64,000 bases of DNA from Hyphomicrobiales bacterium (GTDB lineage Bacteria; Pseudomonadota; Alphaproteobacteria; Rhizobiales; Rhizobiaceae). Each line of letters begins with the position of its first letter. Position 1 is the first letter of the stretch. The position numbers were made by a program, and so were the translations under genes. Shown here in pieces: positions 18,895-28,286 of this stretch. A model generated the notes under the pieces. That model was not told the origin of the DNA. It did no database searches and saw only the letters and a program-made list of their open reading frames with translations. The stretch covers positions 62,001 to 126,000 of the forward strand of contig UBWZ01000002.1 in assembly GCA_900469345.1 (NCBI GenBank). The letters are read 5' to 3'.

Positions 18895-19200
18895 TCAGCG
18901 CACCGTGACAACCCGCGTGACCATCCCATTGGACTGGTTGATCAGAAGGTAATCCCGGTCGACGCGAACCCAGTGTTGACCACGCGGCGGGGCCGACAGG
19001 CGGTAGCGGCGGTAGTCGCGGACTTCTGCCATATGGCGACGCTCGGCCGGCGTCATACGGTGGCCCTTCACCCAGTGCTTCTTGGTGATGACGACCTTCT
19101 TCTCAACGACCGGCCCGCGGTGGTGGCGTTCCTGTGCCTGCGCGGCAAACGGTGCGGTGAGTACGGTGGCGGCCAGCATGACGGCAAACAGCTTTTTCAT
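18895..19200 (-). CDS. RcnB-like periplasmic protein
   Basis: A 101-residue protein beginning MKKLFAVMLAATVLTAPFAA (signal peptide ending in AQA). The mature part has a basic stretch and ends with the RcnB-family block YRLSAPPRGQHWVRVDRDYL. RcnB in E. coli is a periplasmic nickel/cobalt homeostasis protein, but this small family is widespread and its members are mostly uncharacterised. The nearby zinc genes and an 18-base palindrome in its promoter region favour a metal-related role. Confidence 0.75.
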   Translation of the reverse strand: MKKLFAVMLAATVLTAPFAAQAQERHHRGPVVEKKVVITKKHWVKGHRMTPAERRHMAEVRDYRRYRLSAPPRGQHWVRVDRDYLLINQSNGMVTRVVTVR

Positions 19201-19269
19201 CGGGATACTCCTCGTGTTGCGAACGGTCCGAGGATATTGCTGCTGCCATGAATGAAGAATGAATAAGCG

Positions 19270-19287
19270 CATTACATTAATGTAATG
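19270..19287. promoter_or_regulatory. 18-base perfect palindrome upstream of RcnB-like gene
   Basis: CATTACATTAATGTAATG is a perfect palindrome 70 bases upstream of the RcnB-like start. Its half-site ATGTAAT also occurs in the znuA-proximal palindrome (17806-17812), so the same regulator, perhaps Zur, could bind both. The other flank leads to the 3' end of the aldo-keto reductase, so it most likely serves the RcnB-like gene. Confidence 0.55.
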
Positions 19288-19362
19288 ATTTCATTGCCTT
19301 CCGGTAACCTGTTCACGAAGATGTTTATGCAGCAGGATCGATCGTGAAGCAAGCCGACGTGG

Positions 19363-19394
19363 GCCACCCGGCGGCAGATGCACCGCCGGGTGGC
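19363..19394. terminator. Hairpin at the end of the sugar operon
   Basis: A perfect 12-bp stem GCCACCCGGCGG / CCGCCGGGTGGC with an eight-base loop lies just past the stop of the aldo-keto reductase on the minus strand. There is no T-run, but its strength and position suit transcript termination or 3' end protection. Confidence 0.65.
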
Positions 19395-19400
19395 AAGGTC

Positions 19401-20450
19401 TCACTTGTTGCGAGCAGGCCCTTCGCGCTCGGCTGAAGCCGCCCAGATATTGATGTCGGCTTCCTTCGCGTGGCTGTCGATTTCCGCCAGCTCCTCTGCG
19501 GTGAAATCCCGATTGCCGAGGGCCTGCACGCAATCATCCACCTGTTCGGGTCGGCTGGCACCGATCAGCGCCGTGGTCACGCGCCCGCCTCTCAGCACCC
19601 AGGCAAGCGCCATCTGTGCCAGCGTCTGTCCGCGACGCTCGGCGATAGCGTTCAGCGCCCGCAGATTTTCGACGTTCTTGTCGTTGAGGAAGGCGGGGCG
19701 AAGCGACTTGCCCTGCGCTGCCCGGCTGTCGTCCGGAATGCCCGACAGATATTTGGAGGTGAGCATGCCCTGCGCCAGCGGCGAAAAGACGATCGATCCG
19801 ATGCCGAGATCATCCAGCGTATCGAGAAGTCCATCCTCCTCGACCCAACGGTTGATCATCGAATAGCTGGGCTGATGGATAAGGACAGGCGTCCCGAGCG
19901 CTTTCAGGATGGCGACCGCCTCGCGCGTCCGCTTCGAATTGTAGGAAGACAGACCCACGTAGAGTGCCCTGCCCGACCGCACGATATGATCGAGTGCGCC
20001 GCAGGTTTCCTCGAGCGGCGTATCCGGGTCGAAGCGGTGCGAATAGAAGATGTCGACATAGTCGAGCCCCATGCGCTTGAGGCTCTGGTCGCACGAGGCG
20101 ACGAGATACTTGCGGCTGCCCCATTCGCCGTAGGGACCGGGCCACATGTTGTAGCCTGCCTTCGACGATATGATCAGCTCGTCCCGGTAGCCCCTGAAAT
20201 CCTCGCGCAGGATCTGTCCGAATGCGGTTTCGGCGCTGCCGGGCTTGGGGCCGTAATTGTTGGCGAGATCGAAATGGGTGATGCCGAGATCGAAGGCCTT
20301 GCGGCAGATCGCAACCTTGCGTTCAAAGGGCGTATCGTCCCCGAAATTGTGCCATAGGCCGAGCGAGATCGCCGGCAGCTTCAGGCCGGAATGGCCGCAG
20401 CGGTTATACGTCATGGTCTCGTAGCGGTTAGACGCCGGTTGCCATGTCAT
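19401..20450 (-). CDS. Aldo/keto reductase, YghZ (MgrA)-like
   Basis: A 349-residue NADPH-dependent reductase of the AKR14/L-glyceraldehyde-3-phosphate reductase type. Catalytic Asp/Tyr are in THFDLANNYGPKPGSAE, Lys in IISSKAGYNMWPGPYG and His in DIFYSHRFDPDTPLEE; NADP-binding GSIVFSPLAQGMLTSKY follows. GGAGG lies eight bases before the ATG. It is the last gene of the operon that includes a Gfo/Idh/MocA dehydrogenase, an isomerase and an ABC importer, so a role in reducing a sugar-derived aldehyde is likely. Confidence 0.9.
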   Translation of the reverse strand: MTWQPASNRYETMTYNRCGHSGLKLPAISLGLWHNFGDDTPFERKVAICRKAFDLGITHFDLANNYGPKPGSAETAFGQILREDFRGYRDELIISSKAGYNMWPGPYGEWGSRKYLVASCDQSLKRMGLDYVDIFYSHRFDPDTPLEETCGALDHIVRSGRALYVGLSSYNSKRTREAVAILKALGTPVLIHQPSYSMINRWVEEDGLLDTLDDLGIGSIVFSPLAQGMLTSKYLSGIPDDSRAAQGKSLRPAFLNDKNVENLRALNAIAERRGQTLAQMALAWVLRGGRVTTALIGASRPEQVDDCVQALGNRDFTAEELAEIDSHAKEADINIWAASAEREGPARNK

Positions 20451-20512
20451 GGTCGATTTCCTCCGATGAAAAGCGCGGCGCACGATCGGCGCCGCGCCCA
20501 AGTCATACCCGA

Positions 20513-21646
20513 TCAGCGCAGAAGTGCCAGCGCCTCGTCGATACCGAGCGCGGCCGGCTGGGTGCAGGTCGTCGTCAAGTCCACGAAGCGGCCCTCTTCG
20601 CCGGACTTGAGGATGGAGGTCATCACGTCGACCGCATGCAATGTCCGATCCAGCGAGCATCGCGCCTCGCGCCCTTCGATCAGGGACATGGCCATGTCCG
20701 CAAGACCAGCGGTTCGGTAGTTCGCGCGGGGGCCCTGCGGGTGCTCCTGGTTTGCGACGCTGAAGGGGTGATCCCAGGGTTCCAGCGGCGCAATCTCCTT
20801 GTCGCGTCCGCTCACCTCGACGGTCCCGCCGAAGAAGTTAGGGTCCGGCACGAAGACCGACCCTTCCGTGCCGTAAAGCTCCATGTTGCCATGCCGGTGC
20901 GACCAGACGTCCCAGCTCGCCGACAGCGAGATGGTTGAACCGTTAGCAAACTCCAGCAGCGCCTGGATGTTGGTCGGTGTCTCCACCGGAATGACCTGGC
21001 CGTTCAGCGGTTCGCTGGTAACCGTGCGGGTCGGGTTGGCCATCGAGGTGAGCGCCGCCACGCGGCGAACGGGGCCGAGGAAGTTGATGAGGTTGGCGAT
21101 GTAGTAGGGGCCGAGGTCGAGAATGGGCCCGCCCCCCTCGATGAAGAAAAAGCCCGGGTTCGGATGCCACATCTCCATGCCGGGGCTCATCACATGGCAG
21201 GTGCCCGAGGTGATGCGACCGACCCTGCCCTCGTCGATATATTTCCGGGCCAGCTGATGGGCGCCGCCGAGGAAAGTGTCGGGAGCGCAGCCCACCTTCA
21301 GGCCGGCCTTGTCGGCCAACGCCTTTAGCGCCTTGCCTTCGTCCAGCGTGATCGCCAGCGGCTTTTCCGAGTAGACGTGCTTGCCGGCTTCCAGGATCGC
21401 CTTCGAAACGGCGAAATGCGCTGCCGGAATGGTGAGATTGACGACCACGTCGATCTCGTCATTGGCGAGAAGCTCGGCGATCGACTGGGCGCGGATGCCG
21501 TATTCATCCGCCCGCAGCGCCGCCGCCTCGTCGTTAAGATCGGCACAGGCGACAAGGCGCAGACCTTTGAACAGTGGCGCCAGCTTGAGATAGGTCGTGG
21601 AGATGTTGCCGCATCCGATGATGCCGACGCCAAGGTCCTTGGACAT
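20513..21646 (-). CDS. Gfo/Idh/MocA family oxidoreductase
   Basis: A 377-residue NAD(P)-dependent dehydrogenase. The Rossmann fold starts GVGIIGCGNISTTYL, and the family's EKP motif is seen in HVYSEKPLAITLDEG; the C-terminal alpha/beta domain carries the substrate pocket (GGGPILDLGPYYIANLINFLG). I used the ATG at 21646 because GGAG lies eight bases upstream. It probably oxidises the hydroxyl of a sugar or inositol-like substrate imported by the operon's ABC system. Confidence 0.9.
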   Translation of the reverse strand: MSKDLGVGIIGCGNISTTYLKLAPLFKGLRLVACADLNDEAAALRADEYGIRAQSIAELLANDEIDVVVNLTIPAAHFAVSKAILEAGKHVYSEKPLAITLDEGKALKALADKAGLKVGCAPDTFLGGAHQLARKYIDEGRVGRITSGTCHVMSPGMEMWHPNPGFFFIEGGGPILDLGPYYIANLINFLGPVRRVAALTSMANPTRTVTSEPLNGQVIPVETPTNIQALLEFANGSTISLSASWDVWSHRHGNMELYGTEGSVFVPDPNFFGGTVEVSGRDKEIAPLEPWDHPFSVANQEHPQGPRANYRTAGLADMAMSLIEGREARCSLDRTLHAVDVMTSILKSGEEGRFVDLTTTCTQPAALGIDEALALLR

Positions 21647-21672
21647 CTTTGAAAACTCCGAGTGCATGGGGG

Positions 21673-22434
21673 TCAATAGGTCTGGAAGGAAGCGATCGAC
21701 CGCGACAGAAGGCGGTCAAGATCCTTCGGATTGTCATGTTCGAGCACATACTGCTTGGCCCGCGTATGGCGCAGAGCCGAGATGAGGTCTTTCCACGCGA
21801 CGGTGCCGTGGCCGAGATCGGTCCAGCCGTCCTCGTCTGCATTCTCGCCCGCCGGGGCGATGTCCTTGACGTGCACGGCAGTGATCCGCTTGCCGTAGCT
21901 GTCGATGAAGGCAAAGGGATCGGCGCCGCCCCGGATCACCCAGGCGACGTCGATCTCCCAGGCAAGGGCGGGTCCGCCCGCGAGCAGCTGTTCGAGCGGT
22001 GTCGACCCGTCGGCGAGCGGCTTGAACTCGAAATCATGGTTGTGCCAGCCGAAGGTGTATCCGGCATCTTGATACCGCTTGCCCACTTCGCCCAGGCGTT
22101 GGCCGAACGCAAACCAGCCTTGCGCATCGGCGGGCCGGAGCTCTGCGGCGAGATGCGGGCAGTAAATACCCTCCATGCCGAGCGTCTTGGCGATCAAAAG
22201 CGCCTGTTCCGGCTGATTCTCCAGAAGATCCAGCCCGAAATGCCCGGTCGGCATCGTCAGCCCGTTGGCATCGAGATCGGCGCGCAGCGCCTTCAGCGCC
22301 GCCTCGTCCAGCGTCGCATAGATGCCGCCATAGCCTTCCACCTGCGTGTAGCCCGCCTGCGCAACCTTCTTGAGCACGTCGGAGAGCGGCGGGAAATTGC
22401 GGGCACAGTAAAGCTGGAAAGCAAGGTAAGTCAT
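21673..22434 (-). CDS. Sugar phosphate isomerase/epimerase (AP-endonuclease 2 fold)
   Basis: A 253-residue xylose-isomerase-like TIM barrel protein. Metal-ligand segments include YTFGWHNHDFEFK, AWEIDVAWVIRGGADP and ITAVHVKDIAP, followed by DLGHGTVAWKDL and YVLEHDNPKDLDRLL. Members include IolE, IolH and 3-keto sugar epimerases, so the exact reaction is open. AGGAGG precedes two adjacent ATG codons; I chose the second for spacing. It lies between the importer genes and the oxidoreductase. Confidence 0.88.
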   Translation of the reverse strand: MTYLAFQLYCARNFPPLSDVLKKVAQAGYTQVEGYGGIYATLDEAALKALRADLDANGLTMPTGHFGLDLLENQPEQALLIAKTLGMEGIYCPHLAAELRPADAQGWFAFGQRLGEVGKRYQDAGYTFGWHNHDFEFKPLADGSTPLEQLLAGGPALAWEIDVAWVIRGGADPFAFIDSYGKRITAVHVKDIAPAGENADEDGWTDLGHGTVAWKDLISALRHTRAKQYVLEHDNPKDLDRLLSRSIASFQTY

Positions 22435-22503
22435 CATCTTCCTCCTGAAATTCTGTTATGAGAGATCTACGGTAGGCCGCCCTGAGGGACGAGCCCTTGG
22501 CGG

Positions 22504-23616
22504 TCAGAGCCGCTCTTCCGTTTCGCCGTCGAAGATCGACGCCATGGTCATGTCGAAGCCCAGCTTTACCCTGCTGCCGACGCGGTACCGCCGTTCGCCG
22601 CCGATCCGTACGGACATGGTCTGGCCGGCGTATTTGAGCCACAGGAGATTGTCCGCTCCCATCGGCTCCTCGATATCGACGATGGCTTCATGCACCTCCC
22701 CGCCGACCACGTCGCGATCGACCTTGATGTGCTCGGGCCGCAGGCCGAGCACCACCTTGCGACCCGGTATCAGCGGTTGGGCATGATCGTAGCCTGCGAG
22801 GGAAAACTGCGTGTCGGCTGTCCGGAAGACCACCTCGCCGCCTGCCTCGGCCAGTTCTCCCGATAGGAAATTCATCGACGGAGAACCGATGAAGCCGGCC
22901 ACGAAGCGGTTGCGCGGGCGGTTGTAGATGGTGATCGGATCGTCCAGCTGCTGGATGACGCCGCTCTTCATGATCGCAATGCGGTCGGCGAGCGTCAGCG
23001 CCTCGATCTGGTCATGGGTGACGTAGATCATCGTGTTCTGCAGCGATTGGTGAAGACGTTTGATCTCCACCCGCAGCTCGGAGCGCAGCTTGGCGTCGAG
23101 ATTGGAAAGCGGCTCGTCGAACAGGAAGACGTCGACGTCGCGCACGAGGGCCCGCCCGATGGCGACCCGCTGCCGCTGACCGCCGGAAAGCTCCGCCGGC
23201 TTTCGTTTTAACAGCGGCTCGATCTGCAGGATGGCGGCTGCGCGCTTGACGCGCCTGTCGATTTCGTCGCGCGGGACGCGGGCGACACGCAGGCCGAAGG
23301 ACAGGTTCTTCTCCACCGTCATCTGCGGATAAAGCGCATAGGACTGGAACACCATGCCGATGCCGCGATCCTTCGGCTCCTCCCAGGTAACGTTGCGATC
23401 CTTGATGATGATCTGGCCTTCGGTCGGCTCGAGCAGCCCGGCAATGCAGTTCAGAAGCGTCGATTTTCCACAGCCGGACGAGCCGAGAAGCACCAGGAAC
23501 TCGCCGTCATAGATATCGAGATTGAGGTTTTCCAGCACCGTGACCGCGCCGAAGGACAAGGACAGCTCGCGGATCGATACGCTGGTGCGGCTGCGGGAGG
23601 AGAGGTTGTCGTGCAT
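22504..23616 (-). CDS. Sugar ABC transporter ATPase, UgpC/MalK type
   Basis: A 370-residue ATPase with Walker A GSSGCGKST, signature ELSGGQRQRVAIGRAL, Walker B DVFLFDEPLSNLDAKLRSE and a C-terminal TOBE/MalK regulatory region (KVVLGLRPEHIKVD). It follows the permease genes on the minus strand after seven bases. Energises the CUT1 importer of this operon. Confidence 0.94.
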   Translation of the reverse strand: MHDNLSSRSRTSVSIRELSLSFGAVTVLENLNLDIYDGEFLVLLGSSGCGKSTLLNCIAGLLEPTEGQIIIKDRNVTWEEPKDRGIGMVFQSYALYPQMTVEKNLSFGLRVARVPRDEIDRRVKRAAAILQIEPLLKRKPAELSGGQRQRVAIGRALVRDVDVFLFDEPLSNLDAKLRSELRVEIKRLHQSLQNTMIYVTHDQIEALTLADRIAIMKSGVIQQLDDPITIYNRPRNRFVAGFIGSPSMNFLSGELAEAGGEVVFRTADTQFSLAGYDHAQPLIPGRKVVLGLRPEHIKVDRDVVGGEVHEAIVDIEEPMGADNLLWLKYAGQTMSVRIGGERRYRVGSRVKLGFDMTMASIFDGETEERL

Positions 23617-23623
23617 CGAGGTC

Positions 23624-24556
23624 TCACCCTTTTACTGCGCCGGCGGCGATGCCGCGGACGAAAAGCCGGCCGGAAACGAAGTAGACGAACAGCGGAACGG
23701 CGCCCGTCAGAAGCGTGGCCGCCATGTTGACGTTGTATTCCTTCACACCCTGGACCGAGTTGACGATGTTGTTCAGTTGCACCGTCATCGGATAGTTTTC
23801 CGGCCGGGTGAACACGACGCCGAACAGGAAGTCGTTCCAGATGCCGGTCACCTGCAGGATCATCGCCACCACGAAGATCGGCAGCGCCATAGGCAGCATG
23901 ATGCGGAAGTAGATCTGCCAGAAGCCGGCCCCGTCGATCCGCGCGGCCTTGAACAGCTCCTCGGGCAGAGAGACGAAGTAGTTACGGAACAGCAGCGTCA
24001 GGATCGGCATGCCGAAGATTGAATGCACGACGATGAGGCCGGTCAGCGTACCGTAGAGGCCAAGTTCGCGCAGCACGATCACGATCGGATAGATCATCAC
24101 CTGATAGGGAATGAAGGCACCGACGATCAGGATGGTGAAGAACAGGTCCGCACCCTTGAACCGCCAGTTCGCCAGCGCGTAGCCGTTGACCGAGGCGATC
24201 GCGATCGACACGATCACCGAAGGCACCATGATCTTCACCGAGTTCCAGAAACCGCGCGACAGCCCGTCGCAGTTCAGCCCCGTGCAGGCCTGCGCCCAGG
24301 CCTTGACCCAGGGTTCGAACGTGATTTCCAGCGGCGGCGAGAATATGTTGCCGACCCGGATCTCCGGCATGCCCTTGAGCGAGGTCACGACCATGACGTA
24401 GAGCGGCAGGAGGTAGTAGAGTGCGGCAAGCCCCAGCGCTCCGTAGAGCATGATGTTGCGCCCCGAAAGCGCCTTGCGCGGCCGCTTGCCTTGTGGTCCG
24501 GGATAGCGCCGCGCCGGCATGTCCGGGTGGACCGTTGCAATCGTTGACTTATCCAC
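23624..24556 (-). CDS. Sugar ABC transporter permease, MalG type
   Basis: A 310-residue permease with about six membrane segments after a 30-residue basic leader; the EAA loop is EELFKAARIDGAGFWQIYFR. Its start overlaps the preceding permease by eight bases. The GNIFSPPLEITFEPWVKAWA segment and CTGLNCDGLSRGF insertion are as in glucose/mannose-type CUT1 permeases. Confidence 0.92.
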   Translation of the reverse strand: MDKSTIATVHPDMPARRYPGPQGKRPRKALSGRNIMLYGALGLAALYYLLPLYVMVVTSLKGMPEIRVGNIFSPPLEITFEPWVKAWAQACTGLNCDGLSRGFWNSVKIMVPSVIVSIAIASVNGYALANWRFKGADLFFTILIVGAFIPYQVMIYPIVIVLRELGLYGTLTGLIVVHSIFGMPILTLLFRNYFVSLPEELFKAARIDGAGFWQIYFRIMLPMALPIFVVAMILQVTGIWNDFLFGVVFTRPENYPMTVQLNNIVNSVQGVKEYNVNMAATLLTGAVPLFVYFVSGRLFVRGIAAGAVKG

Positions 24557-25469
24557 GCTTGCGCCCTCCGAATTCGAGATAGGCCCACGGAACGATGACG
24601 ATCGCCACTGCCAGCAGCATCATGGTGGAGGCGGCAAATCCCTGGCCTAGATTCTGGGCGAAGAACATATAGTCGTAGACGTATTTGGCCGGCACGTCGG
24701 AGGCGATCCCGGGGCCGCCGCTCGTCTGCGCCACGACGAGGTCGTAGATCCGCACGATGCCGCTGGCGATAATCACCAGCGTCGTGACGAACACCGGCCG
24801 CATCATCGGGATGATGATGAACAGATAGGTGCGCCACATGGGAATACCGTCGACCCGCGCCGCCTTCCAGATATCCTCGTCGATCCCGCGCAGCCCGGCC
24901 AGCATCAGGCACATGACGAGGCCCGTGCCCTGCCACAGCGCCGCGATCAGGATGCCGTAGATGACGATGTCCTCGTTGTAGAGCGGATCGAAGGTAAAGC
25001 TGGTCCAGCCGAGCGAACGCACGACGGACTGGACGCCGAATTCCGGATTGAGGATCCATTGCCAGACGAGGCCGGTGACGATGAAGGACAGTGCGAAGGG
25101 GTAGAGGAAGATCGTCCGGAAGGTGTTTTCGAAGCGGATCTTCTGGTCCATCAGCGCCGCCAGCACGAAACCGATGACGAGGCTGAAGATCAGCGACAGG
25201 ATCCCATAGGTGGCGAGGTTCTGGATCGACACCAGCCAGCGCGGCGTCGCCCACAGCCTCTCGTATTGGTCGATCCCGACAAAGTTCAGGCGTGGCAGGA
25301 GCTTCGAGCTGGTGAAGGAATAGACCACCGTCCAGAGGGTGCCTCCGAGGAAGATCACCACCGACGTCACGATCATCGGGATCGATGCCACCTTGGAATT
25401 CAGGTTGCGGAACAGCCGGTTGGGCCGTCGCGCCTTGGTCGCCGGGGATGTCACAGGAATGTCCGTCAT
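24549..25469 (-). CDS. Sugar ABC transporter permease, MalF type
   Basis: A 306-residue permease starting MTDIPVTSPATKARRPNRLF with six membrane segments and EAA loop EDIWKAARVDGIPMWRTYLF. I used the ATG at 25469, which has GGAGG 7 bases upstream; the open frame extends further but with proline/arginine-rich non-coding-like sequence. Pairs with the MalG-type permease. Confidence 0.92.
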   Translation of the reverse strand: MTDIPVTSPATKARRPNRLFRNLNSKVASIPMIVTSVVIFLGGTLWTVVYSFTSSKLLPRLNFVGIDQYERLWATPRWLVSIQNLATYGILSLIFSLVIGFVLAALMDQKIRFENTFRTIFLYPFALSFIVTGLVWQWILNPEFGVQSVVRSLGWTSFTFDPLYNEDIVIYGILIAALWQGTGLVMCLMLAGLRGIDEDIWKAARVDGIPMWRTYLFIIIPMMRPVFVTTLVIIASGIVRIYDLVVAQTSGGPGIASDVPAKYVYDYMFFAQNLGQGFAASTMMLLAVAIVIVPWAYLEFGGRKRG

Positions 25470-25593
25470 CGTCCACGCCTCCTTCCGCCTTGCCGGCGGG
25501 ACAGGTTGAAGACCGCGACGCCAGCCCGACTGGCGCCCTCCCTCAGGCGGGGCAACGGGAGCAGGTCGGATGGTTCGCGCGAGGTGCAGGTGA

Positions 25594-25617
25594 CGCGCCG
25601 GCCTTTGCAGCGGCGCG
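25594..25617 (-). repeat. Intra-operon hairpin after the binding-protein gene
   Basis: CGCGCCG and CGGCGCG (25594-25600, 25611-25617) form a stem with a ten-base loop in the 160-base gap between the solute-binding gene and the first permease. Such hairpins often stabilise the upstream mRNA so that the binding protein is made in excess. It lacks a T-run. Confidence 0.5.
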
Positions 25618-25629
25618 CCACCGTCTCGA

Positions 25630-26865
25630 TCAGTCGGCAGACGCGATGATGCCGGCAAAACGCTTCTGGGCCGCGTCGGTCGTCAGCGAAGACCCGGCGA
25701 AGAACTGCGACATCAGATCTTCCAGCTGTTTCTGCGTATCCTGCGAGATCAGCTGGTCCGTGCTGGTCATGACATTGCCCTTGGCGAGAATGTCGAGACC
25801 CTTGCGCATGCAATCATTGGCCGCCTGCAGGTCCACGTCGCCGCGCACCGGAAGCGAGCCTTTCTTGAGGTTGAACGCCACCTGCGTTTTTGGGTCGAGA
25901 AGCGTCGAAGCGAGCGCTTCCTGCGCCTTCGATTTTGCCTCATCCTTCAGCAGCGGGAAATAAAATGCATCGCCGCCGGTGGTCAGCACATCGGTAACCC
26001 CGAGCCCCGGAAGGCAGGTGTAGTCGACCCCGGCCTTCTTGCCCGCCAGCTGGAACTCGCCCTGTGCCCAGTCGCCCATGATCTGCCCGCCGGCTTTGCC
26101 GGTGATGACGAGATTGGTCGCCTGGTTCCAGTCCTGGACATTGGTGCCCTTCGACATGCGACGCGCGTCGTCCGCGGCCTTGAACACCTTGGCCATCTCC
26201 GGCCCGGCCGCAGCCTTCGCGTCCTTGTCGCCATAGACCTTCTGGTAGAGATCCTTGCCTCCGACCGTGATCACCAAAACGCTGAAGGCATTGTTCGCCT
26301 GCCACGGCTGTCCGCCCATGGCCATCGGCAGGATGCCTGCCTTCTCCAGCGCCGGTGCCGCCGCGACGTACTCGTCCCAGTTCTTCGGAACTTCAACGCC
26401 CGCCTTCTTGAAGGCGTCGTTCGAAAGCCACAGCCACTGCCACGAATGGATGTTCAAGGGAACACAGTAGACCTTGCCCTTGAAGGTGCAGGACTTCAAA
26501 AGGCTGGCCGGACGGACGATGTCCGCCCACTTCTGCTGCTTGGCGAGATCGGTGAAATCGCGCATCAGGCCCTCGTTGACGAGTTCCTCTGCCTGACGCC
26601 CGTGATTGAACTGGGTTGCTCCCATCGGGTCGCCGCCGGTAATGCGGCTGATCATGATCGGCCGGGCCGTACCGCCGGAGCCGGCAATCGCGCCATCGAC
26701 CCAGTGGTTGCCCGTCGCATCGAAAGCCTTGGCGAGTTCGGCGACCGCTGCGGCCTCCCCGCCGGATGTCCACCAATGCGTCACTTCGAGATCTGTCGCC
26801 TGCGCCGCGCCGAAAGGTACGACGATGCTGGCCGCCAAAAAGGCGGTGAATGCACGGATGTTCAT
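25630..26865 (-). CDS. Sugar ABC transporter solute-binding protein
   Basis: A 411-residue periplasmic binding protein. The signal peptide MNIRAFTAFLAASIVVPFGA ends before AQATDLEVTHWWTSGGEAAA, and WVDGAIAGSGGTARPIMISR follows; this set resembles glucose/mannose-type binding proteins (GtsA-like), though ligand choice cannot be read reliably. First gene of the operon; an operator-like palindrome lies 17 bases upstream of the start and overlaps the region where the promoter should be. Confidence 0.9.
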   Translation of the reverse strand: MNIRAFTAFLAASIVVPFGAAQATDLEVTHWWTSGGEAAAVAELAKAFDATGNHWVDGAIAGSGGTARPIMISRITGGDPMGATQFNHGRQAEELVNEGLMRDFTDLAKQQKWADIVRPASLLKSCTFKGKVYCVPLNIHSWQWLWLSNDAFKKAGVEVPKNWDEYVAAAPALEKAGILPMAMGGQPWQANNAFSVLVITVGGKDLYQKVYGDKDAKAAAGPEMAKVFKAADDARRMSKGTNVQDWNQATNLVITGKAGGQIMGDWAQGEFQLAGKKAGVDYTCLPGLGVTDVLTTGGDAFYFPLLKDEAKSKAQEALASTLLDPKTQVAFNLKKGSLPVRGDVDLQAANDCMRKGLDILAKGNVMTSTDQLISQDTQKQLEDLMSQFFAGSSLTTDAAQKRFAGIIASAD

Positions 26866-26881
26866 TGAGTCTCCTCCCTCA

Positions 26882-26895
26882 CTGAAACGTTGCAG
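26882..26895. promoter_or_regulatory. LacI-type operator at the sugar operon promoter
   Basis: CTGAAACGTTGCAG is a near-perfect palindrome centred on CG, the hallmark of LacI-family operators. It lies 17 bases upstream of the binding-protein start and matches CTGTATCGTTACAG at 27157-27170 in the common pattern CTGnAnCGTTnCAG. Confidence 0.7.
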
Positions 26896-27156
26896 TAGAA
26901 AGCTATGGCAGTTTTCTGAAACAAGCAACCCGGGGACGAGTGATTTAAGATCAGAAGGCAAAATTACAATCTTAGGAGGAATCTTCAGGCTTTTGGTGTT
27001 GCGCTGCGGATCCCGGAATCTTTTCAGCGCTGCCAGATACTAAGCCAACTGGTGTGAGCTTAGCCAACGCGGCTGCGAAATGGGACCTTCGCAGGTGCGC
27101 TGTGCAACCTGAAGACGCTGTGCCGAACGCTGATGCCGAAACGTCCGATTAATAAT

Positions 27157-27170
27157 CTGTATCGTTACAG
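27157..27170. promoter_or_regulatory. LacI-type operator upstream of the LacI gene
   Basis: CTGTATCGTTACAG, palindromic with a CG centre, lies 63 bases upstream of the divergent LacI start. It shares the CTGnAnCGTTnCAG pattern with 26882-26895, so the regulator probably controls itself and the sugar operon, perhaps with looping over the 275 bases between the sites. Confidence 0.7.
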
Positions 27171-27232
27171 TTTTTGCGGTATGACTGTCATGCGCGAGGG
27201 CGTCGGCAACGCCCGGAGTATGGAAATGACAA

Positions 27233-28273
27233 ATGAATGAAGTCGACCCTCCGTCTTTAAACCCGGTCCGGGAGCGACCGACTCTGAAGACGATCGCCTA
27301 CATGACCGGGCTTGGCATCACCACCGTCTCGCGAGCCCTGAAGGACGCGCCCGATATCGGTGCCGACACCAAAGAGCGCGTGCGTCTCGTGGCCCGCCAA
27401 CTCGGTTACCAGCCGAACCGCGCCGGTGTGCGGTTGCGCACGGGCAAGACCAATGTCATTGCCCTGGTGCTCGGGATCGACGAAGAGCTGATGGGTTTTA
27501 CCAGCCAGATCGTGCACGGCGTCTCGGAAGCGCTGACCGGCAGCCAGTATCACCTGGTGGTGACCCCACATGCCTTCCAGAAGGATCCGATGGCGCCTGT
27601 CCGCTATATCCTCGATACCGGCTCCGCCGACGGCGTCATCATCTCGCGTATCCAACCGGAAGATCCGCGGGTCCGCCTGTTGACGGAACGGGGCCTGCCA
27701 TTTGCGACCCACGGGCGCACCCATATGGGTATCGTCCATCCCTACCATGATTTCGACAACGAGGCCTACACCTACCAGGCGGTCCGCAGACTGGCTGCAA
27801 AGGGACGCCGCCGGCTGGCGATTCTCGCCCCCTCACCGTCCCTCTCCTACTACACCCACAGCCGCATCGGCTTTGAGAAGGCGCTGCGGGAAACCGACGC
27901 GACGGAAGTGTCCATGGGGAGGCTGACGACCGAGCGGTCCCTGGCAGAGATCAGAACCGAGATGACCGCCATCATGGAGTCCCGCGATCCGCCGGACGGG
28001 ATCATTTCGATCAGCGGCTCTTCGACGATCGCGCTGGTCGCCGGGCTCGAAGCGGCCGGCAAGCGCCTCGGCATCGATGTCGATCTGGTCTCGAAGCAAT
28101 CGGCGGATTTCCTGAACTGGATCCGCCCGGAAATCTACACCGTCAACGAGGATGTGCGCCTTGCGGGACATGAGTTGGGCAAGGCCGTGATGGCTCGCAT
28201 CGCAGGCACCGAACCCGGAAGGCTGCAGAGTATCAGCCAGCCCTCCTGGTCGCGAATGTCCCCGTCTGACTGA
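27233..28273 (+). CDS. LacI-family transcriptional regulator
   Basis: A 346-residue repressor. The HTH is [20 protein letters not shown], followed by the hinge and the line [19 protein letters not shown]; the effector domain contains [10 protein letters not shown]-like segments ([17 protein letters not shown]) and an [18 protein letters not shown] motif. It is divergent from the sugar ABC operon, whose genes run 26865 to 19401, and two matching operators lie between them. A derivative of the transported sugar is the likely inducer. Confidence 0.93.
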   Translation: MNEVDPPSLNPVRERPTLKTIAYMTGLGITTVSRALKDAPDIGADTKERVRLVARQLGYQPNRAGVRLRTGKTNVIALVLGIDEELMGFTSQIVHGVSEALTGSQYHLVVTPHAFQKDPMAPVRYILDTGSADGVIISRIQPEDPRVRLLTERGLPFATHGRTHMGIVHPYHDFDNEAYTYQAVRRLAAKGRRRLAILAPSPSLSYYTHSRIGFEKALRETDATEVSMGRLTTERSLAEIRTEMTAIMESRDPPDGIISISGSSTIALVAGLEAAGKRLGIDVDLVSKQSADFLNWIRPEIYTVNEDVRLAGHELGKAVMARIAGTEPGRLQSISQPSWSRMSPSD

Positions 28274-28286
28274 GACGGCGTAGAGA

